A stretch of 64,000 nt of DNA. Origin: Polydactylus sextarius (Eukaryota > Chordata > Actinopteri > Polynemidae). Shown here piece after piece: positions 61,088 through 64,000 of the stretch. Under the pieces are notes generated by a model. That model was not told the origin of the DNA. It saw only the letters and a program-made list of their open reading frames with translations, and ran no database searches. The position numbers and the translations under genes were made by a program. The stretch's first letter is position 1. Each line of letters begins with the position of its first letter. The stretch is taken from contig CM028909.1 in the NCBI GenBank assembly GCA_016801845.1, forward strand, positions 12,256,813 through 12,320,812, written 5' to 3'.

Positions 61088-64000
61088 TCAATCAAACAAT
61101 CTGACACAAGTTGCAAGAAGAGTACACCACCATATTAATCACAGCTTTCAATGTTTATAAATGGTACTGGATTTTTTTTTTTTTAAAGTATGGCTACATG
61201 GTTGATAAAAAAAAAAAAAATTGAGTAAGAATTGTAAAGACAGCAAGCCCATGCCCGAGCCAGTGCATCAATATCTTGCACTTCTTTACTATCCAGTGTT
61301 GGAGACTAAAGCAAGTGTTCAAACAAAGAGGTACAGATAGAAGCAGACAACGACGAGCTTTCTGATCTCTCTCTAATGAAACATCCAGGAAGTTTATTGG
61401 TCAAATTCAGCTCACACTGAGACTCTGTCTCAGCAGCAACAGTTGTCACATTCTCACAGCCAAGATGCTGCTGCCACCACAGTCTCAATGAGGGGGTTCT
61501 CTGTTCTCAGTCATAAATGGCCCCTTTCCTTTCCTTTCCTTGACCCATTCCTCCCTCTGTTGCTCTTATTGCAAGACTTGGACAAATGTTAAACACTGGT
61601 GCATACCTGATATGGAGTGACAGCAACACTGAAAGGTACTTTAAAGGCTTGTGTGGATGCAAAGAAAAGAGGAAAAAGTTGTGCAATCGTGTGAAAGCCC
61701 TGAAATGCCATACCGTTCCCACACCTACATTTTTATGAGTTCATATCCTCCTGGTGCTATTGTGGAAAAAGAACCGTTTCCATCACAGGAAGGCCCTTTG
61801 ACCTCTGATCTTGTGTTGTTTGTCCCTCTTATTGAAGAGGCTGTAATGACTCAAACCAGAGTGGTTCCTCTGTGGTGGAGTGTAAAAAAAAAAAAAAAAC
61901 ACACTTCAAAATGAATATTGCAGTTGGTTCCTCTACACACTGGTTTATTAAAGACTTAAACATTCTTCCAGATATCTGAAAGATTAAAATGAAGTCCCCA
62001 TATTTCTTCTACATTCAAATTAAACTTACCGTGTGCCTCATACATTTTAGTGTCACTGAGTTTCCTGTAAAGGAAATTTTTCTGTAGACCCCATGTGAAA
62101 TCTTACCATCCCCAAACCAATACAGAATACTTCCTCTCTCTTTGGTTGGAAACCACCAGTGGGTCTTTACTGCCTTTCAGAGTGGAGAAAGTGGGTAATT
62201 TATCACCGTCCATCTTGAACTGTTGTAGATTGAGGCCGGATTTTACTGCTGGTGTCACATGTTAACGAGCAGGTTTTATAGTGGAAGTGATGGTGGGTCA
62301 CACCACCAAGGAATTAACTTGCCAAGTGGCTTAATTGCAAGTAAATTTCATTGAGTAGAAGCTGGGTGGCTTTCACATAAAATCCATTTAGTACTTACTT
62401 TTTCAACCTTTGTATCTTTCTTTAGCTTTAGTATCTATCTTTGACGCTTAGGAATGACTTTGTGTACATACATGCATCAACCCTACTTGCTTAGATACAA
62501 CAAAATAAATGATAGCCCTTCTTCTTGTCATTTCTTTATGAAGTTTGGGCCATTTCCCTGGTCACTACTGTAAGAAAGGATCGAGTGTCTTTCCCATTGC
62601 TAAGTAGCTGATGTCACTGAACTGGAATTCATCCGTTTTCTATACCTTTCCCTCTCTAGGTCTGTGCCCCTGTGTCTAAATCTAATGAAAGTGTATCCTG
62701 TAAAATTCCTGAAGACTGATAGCAAACGATGGGGATGGTTCATGGAGGGGTTAGGGCAATGAAACTAATTGACTGGTGTCCTGTTTCACTAAAGTGGATT
62801 CATTAACTTTGCTCTCATCGCTGCAGGACCATATACAGAGATTCTGAATACTGCTGACTCCTATCAGGCTCAAGCTGTGTGTCATCTGGAACAAGAAGCA
62901 ACACTCATTTGTCAGTTTAGAACACCTATCTAAAACTAACTGAATATTGTTACCTCAGTGAAGGTATCTATTACAGCACTATTGTATTAGATTGCATTAA
63001 TTTCAGCTAGGTGAATCTAATGAACTTACGCTGAGTGTATATCTTTTGCTTAAAACACAAAGAGTAACAAAAGATAAGGAAATTACACGTTGTCTGATAT
63101 CATATGTTTGGTTACTGTCACTGACTTGAAGTCATTATAATGGTTAAAGAATTATATTGGCCTACTTTGCAGATGCAGAAGAAGGTGCATGAATTTCTTC
63201 TCAGATTTCCATTCAGGATATGGAATCAGTCAAGTGGAGCAGATAAGGATATTCATCTGAAACTATTCACAGATGGAGCTCAGAAGACATTAATTCCAAT
63301 GTTGGCAGAATAACCTTCACATAAAACACAAGGAAATGAAAAAAGAAGAGGAGAATAACTGGAAAAGATTCACGGGACTTATATCTAGCAAGAACATTTT
63401 ATGTTTTACTAATTGATAATTATGGAAATGTTATTTATCCTGACTTAAGCATTATAGCTCTGAATATGAAGAGAGAAAGAAAGCAATAAGAGAATGAGTT
63501 AAGGCAAAAAACTCATATTGACCCAAAATATTTTATTGATGGTTTACATGGAGTATGCTACATGGATGTTATTCTTAAATGTTAATTTCTTTAATGTTTG
63601 TTCTGGATTTCATGTGTTGGTTGGATGTGATTCCATTAATTGTTTAACAAAAAATAAGTCAGAGATTCACAAGTATCAACTCACTCTCCCTTAACATCTG
63701 GACAGTGTGTGGGACAGACATTATATCTGTTCAAAGTTGTGCCAGTCATTTCTGTGAAAAATGGTATTTCAGAGCAGAGTTGTCTGCCAGAACAGGCAAA
63801 GATTTAGAATAGTCTCATTTCACTGTCTCCTTTTGCACAGTGACAGTTTTGGAAGCAAAGGGCTGAATCTCCAGCACCAAAGCAAAACGCTTCGGCAGTT
63901 TGAACGCATGCAGAAGAAAACTGCAACGGTGTAAATATGATTCTACACTGTTCTGCTCTAAACATTTCATTCAATCTTTTACCAAATAGAACAAATTTGA
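61088..64000. other. Gene-poor stretch at window end
   Basis: No gene recognised. It has A/T homopolymers near 61170-61185, 61207-61221 and 61876-61900. The ORFs (for example 61651-61914) are short and unlike known proteins. The window ends in AT-rich sequence with no sign of a nearby exon. Confidence 0.4.

Overview
The window is vertebrate nuclear DNA, most likely from a percomorph-type ray-finned fish. Its genes are split by short GT-AG introns, the intergenic DNA is AT-rich with many (CA/GT)n microsatellites, and it carries fish-type transposon relics (Tc1-like, Ty3/Gypsy, TTAA-ended short elements). Species cannot be told from the sequence. No bacterial or phage features, CRISPR arrays, rRNA or tRNA genes were seen.

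Positions 1-10,800 form a compact block of three plus-strand genes. (1) The 3' half of PRPF6, a tri-snRNP splicing protein: nine exons, stop at 3859. (2) A small five-exon gene, 5889-7369, whose 156-residue product I identify as the fish counterpart of human C20orf204, which also lies next to PRPF6 in human. All its introns are phase 0. The product has a signal peptide, six mature-region cysteines and four predicted amphipathic helices, so it looks like a secreted four-helix cytokine, with TSLP/IL-7-like traits. An ISRE-type motif and a TATA-like box lie upstream, and short upstream ORFs precede the start. (3) AAR2, the U5 snRNP assembly factor: three coding exons, 8506-9958. Two of the three genes act in U5/tri-snRNP biogenesis, but nothing in the sequence shows co-regulation.

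From about 10.8 to 64 kb I find no intact gene. This tract (about 53 kb) is AT-rich intergenic or intronic DNA with microsatellites, palindromes and transposon debris. The debris includes a LINE/SINE-like 3' tail (12.4 kb), two TTAA-ended non-autonomous elements (31.6-32.2 and 58.6-59.5 kb), a possible solo LTR (about 45 kb), a broken copy of an SLC6A15/16/17-type transporter (57.0-57.5 kb) abutting a minus-strand Ty3/Gypsy pol relic (57.5-58.4 kb), and an internally deleted Tc1-like transposon (60.2-61.1 kb). Some unique stretches look like possible regulatory elements, but this cannot be settled without alignment.

The most interesting item is the C20orf204-like gene. Its exon phases, secretion signal, cysteine count, helix layout and promoter motif all suggest a little-studied helical cytokine.
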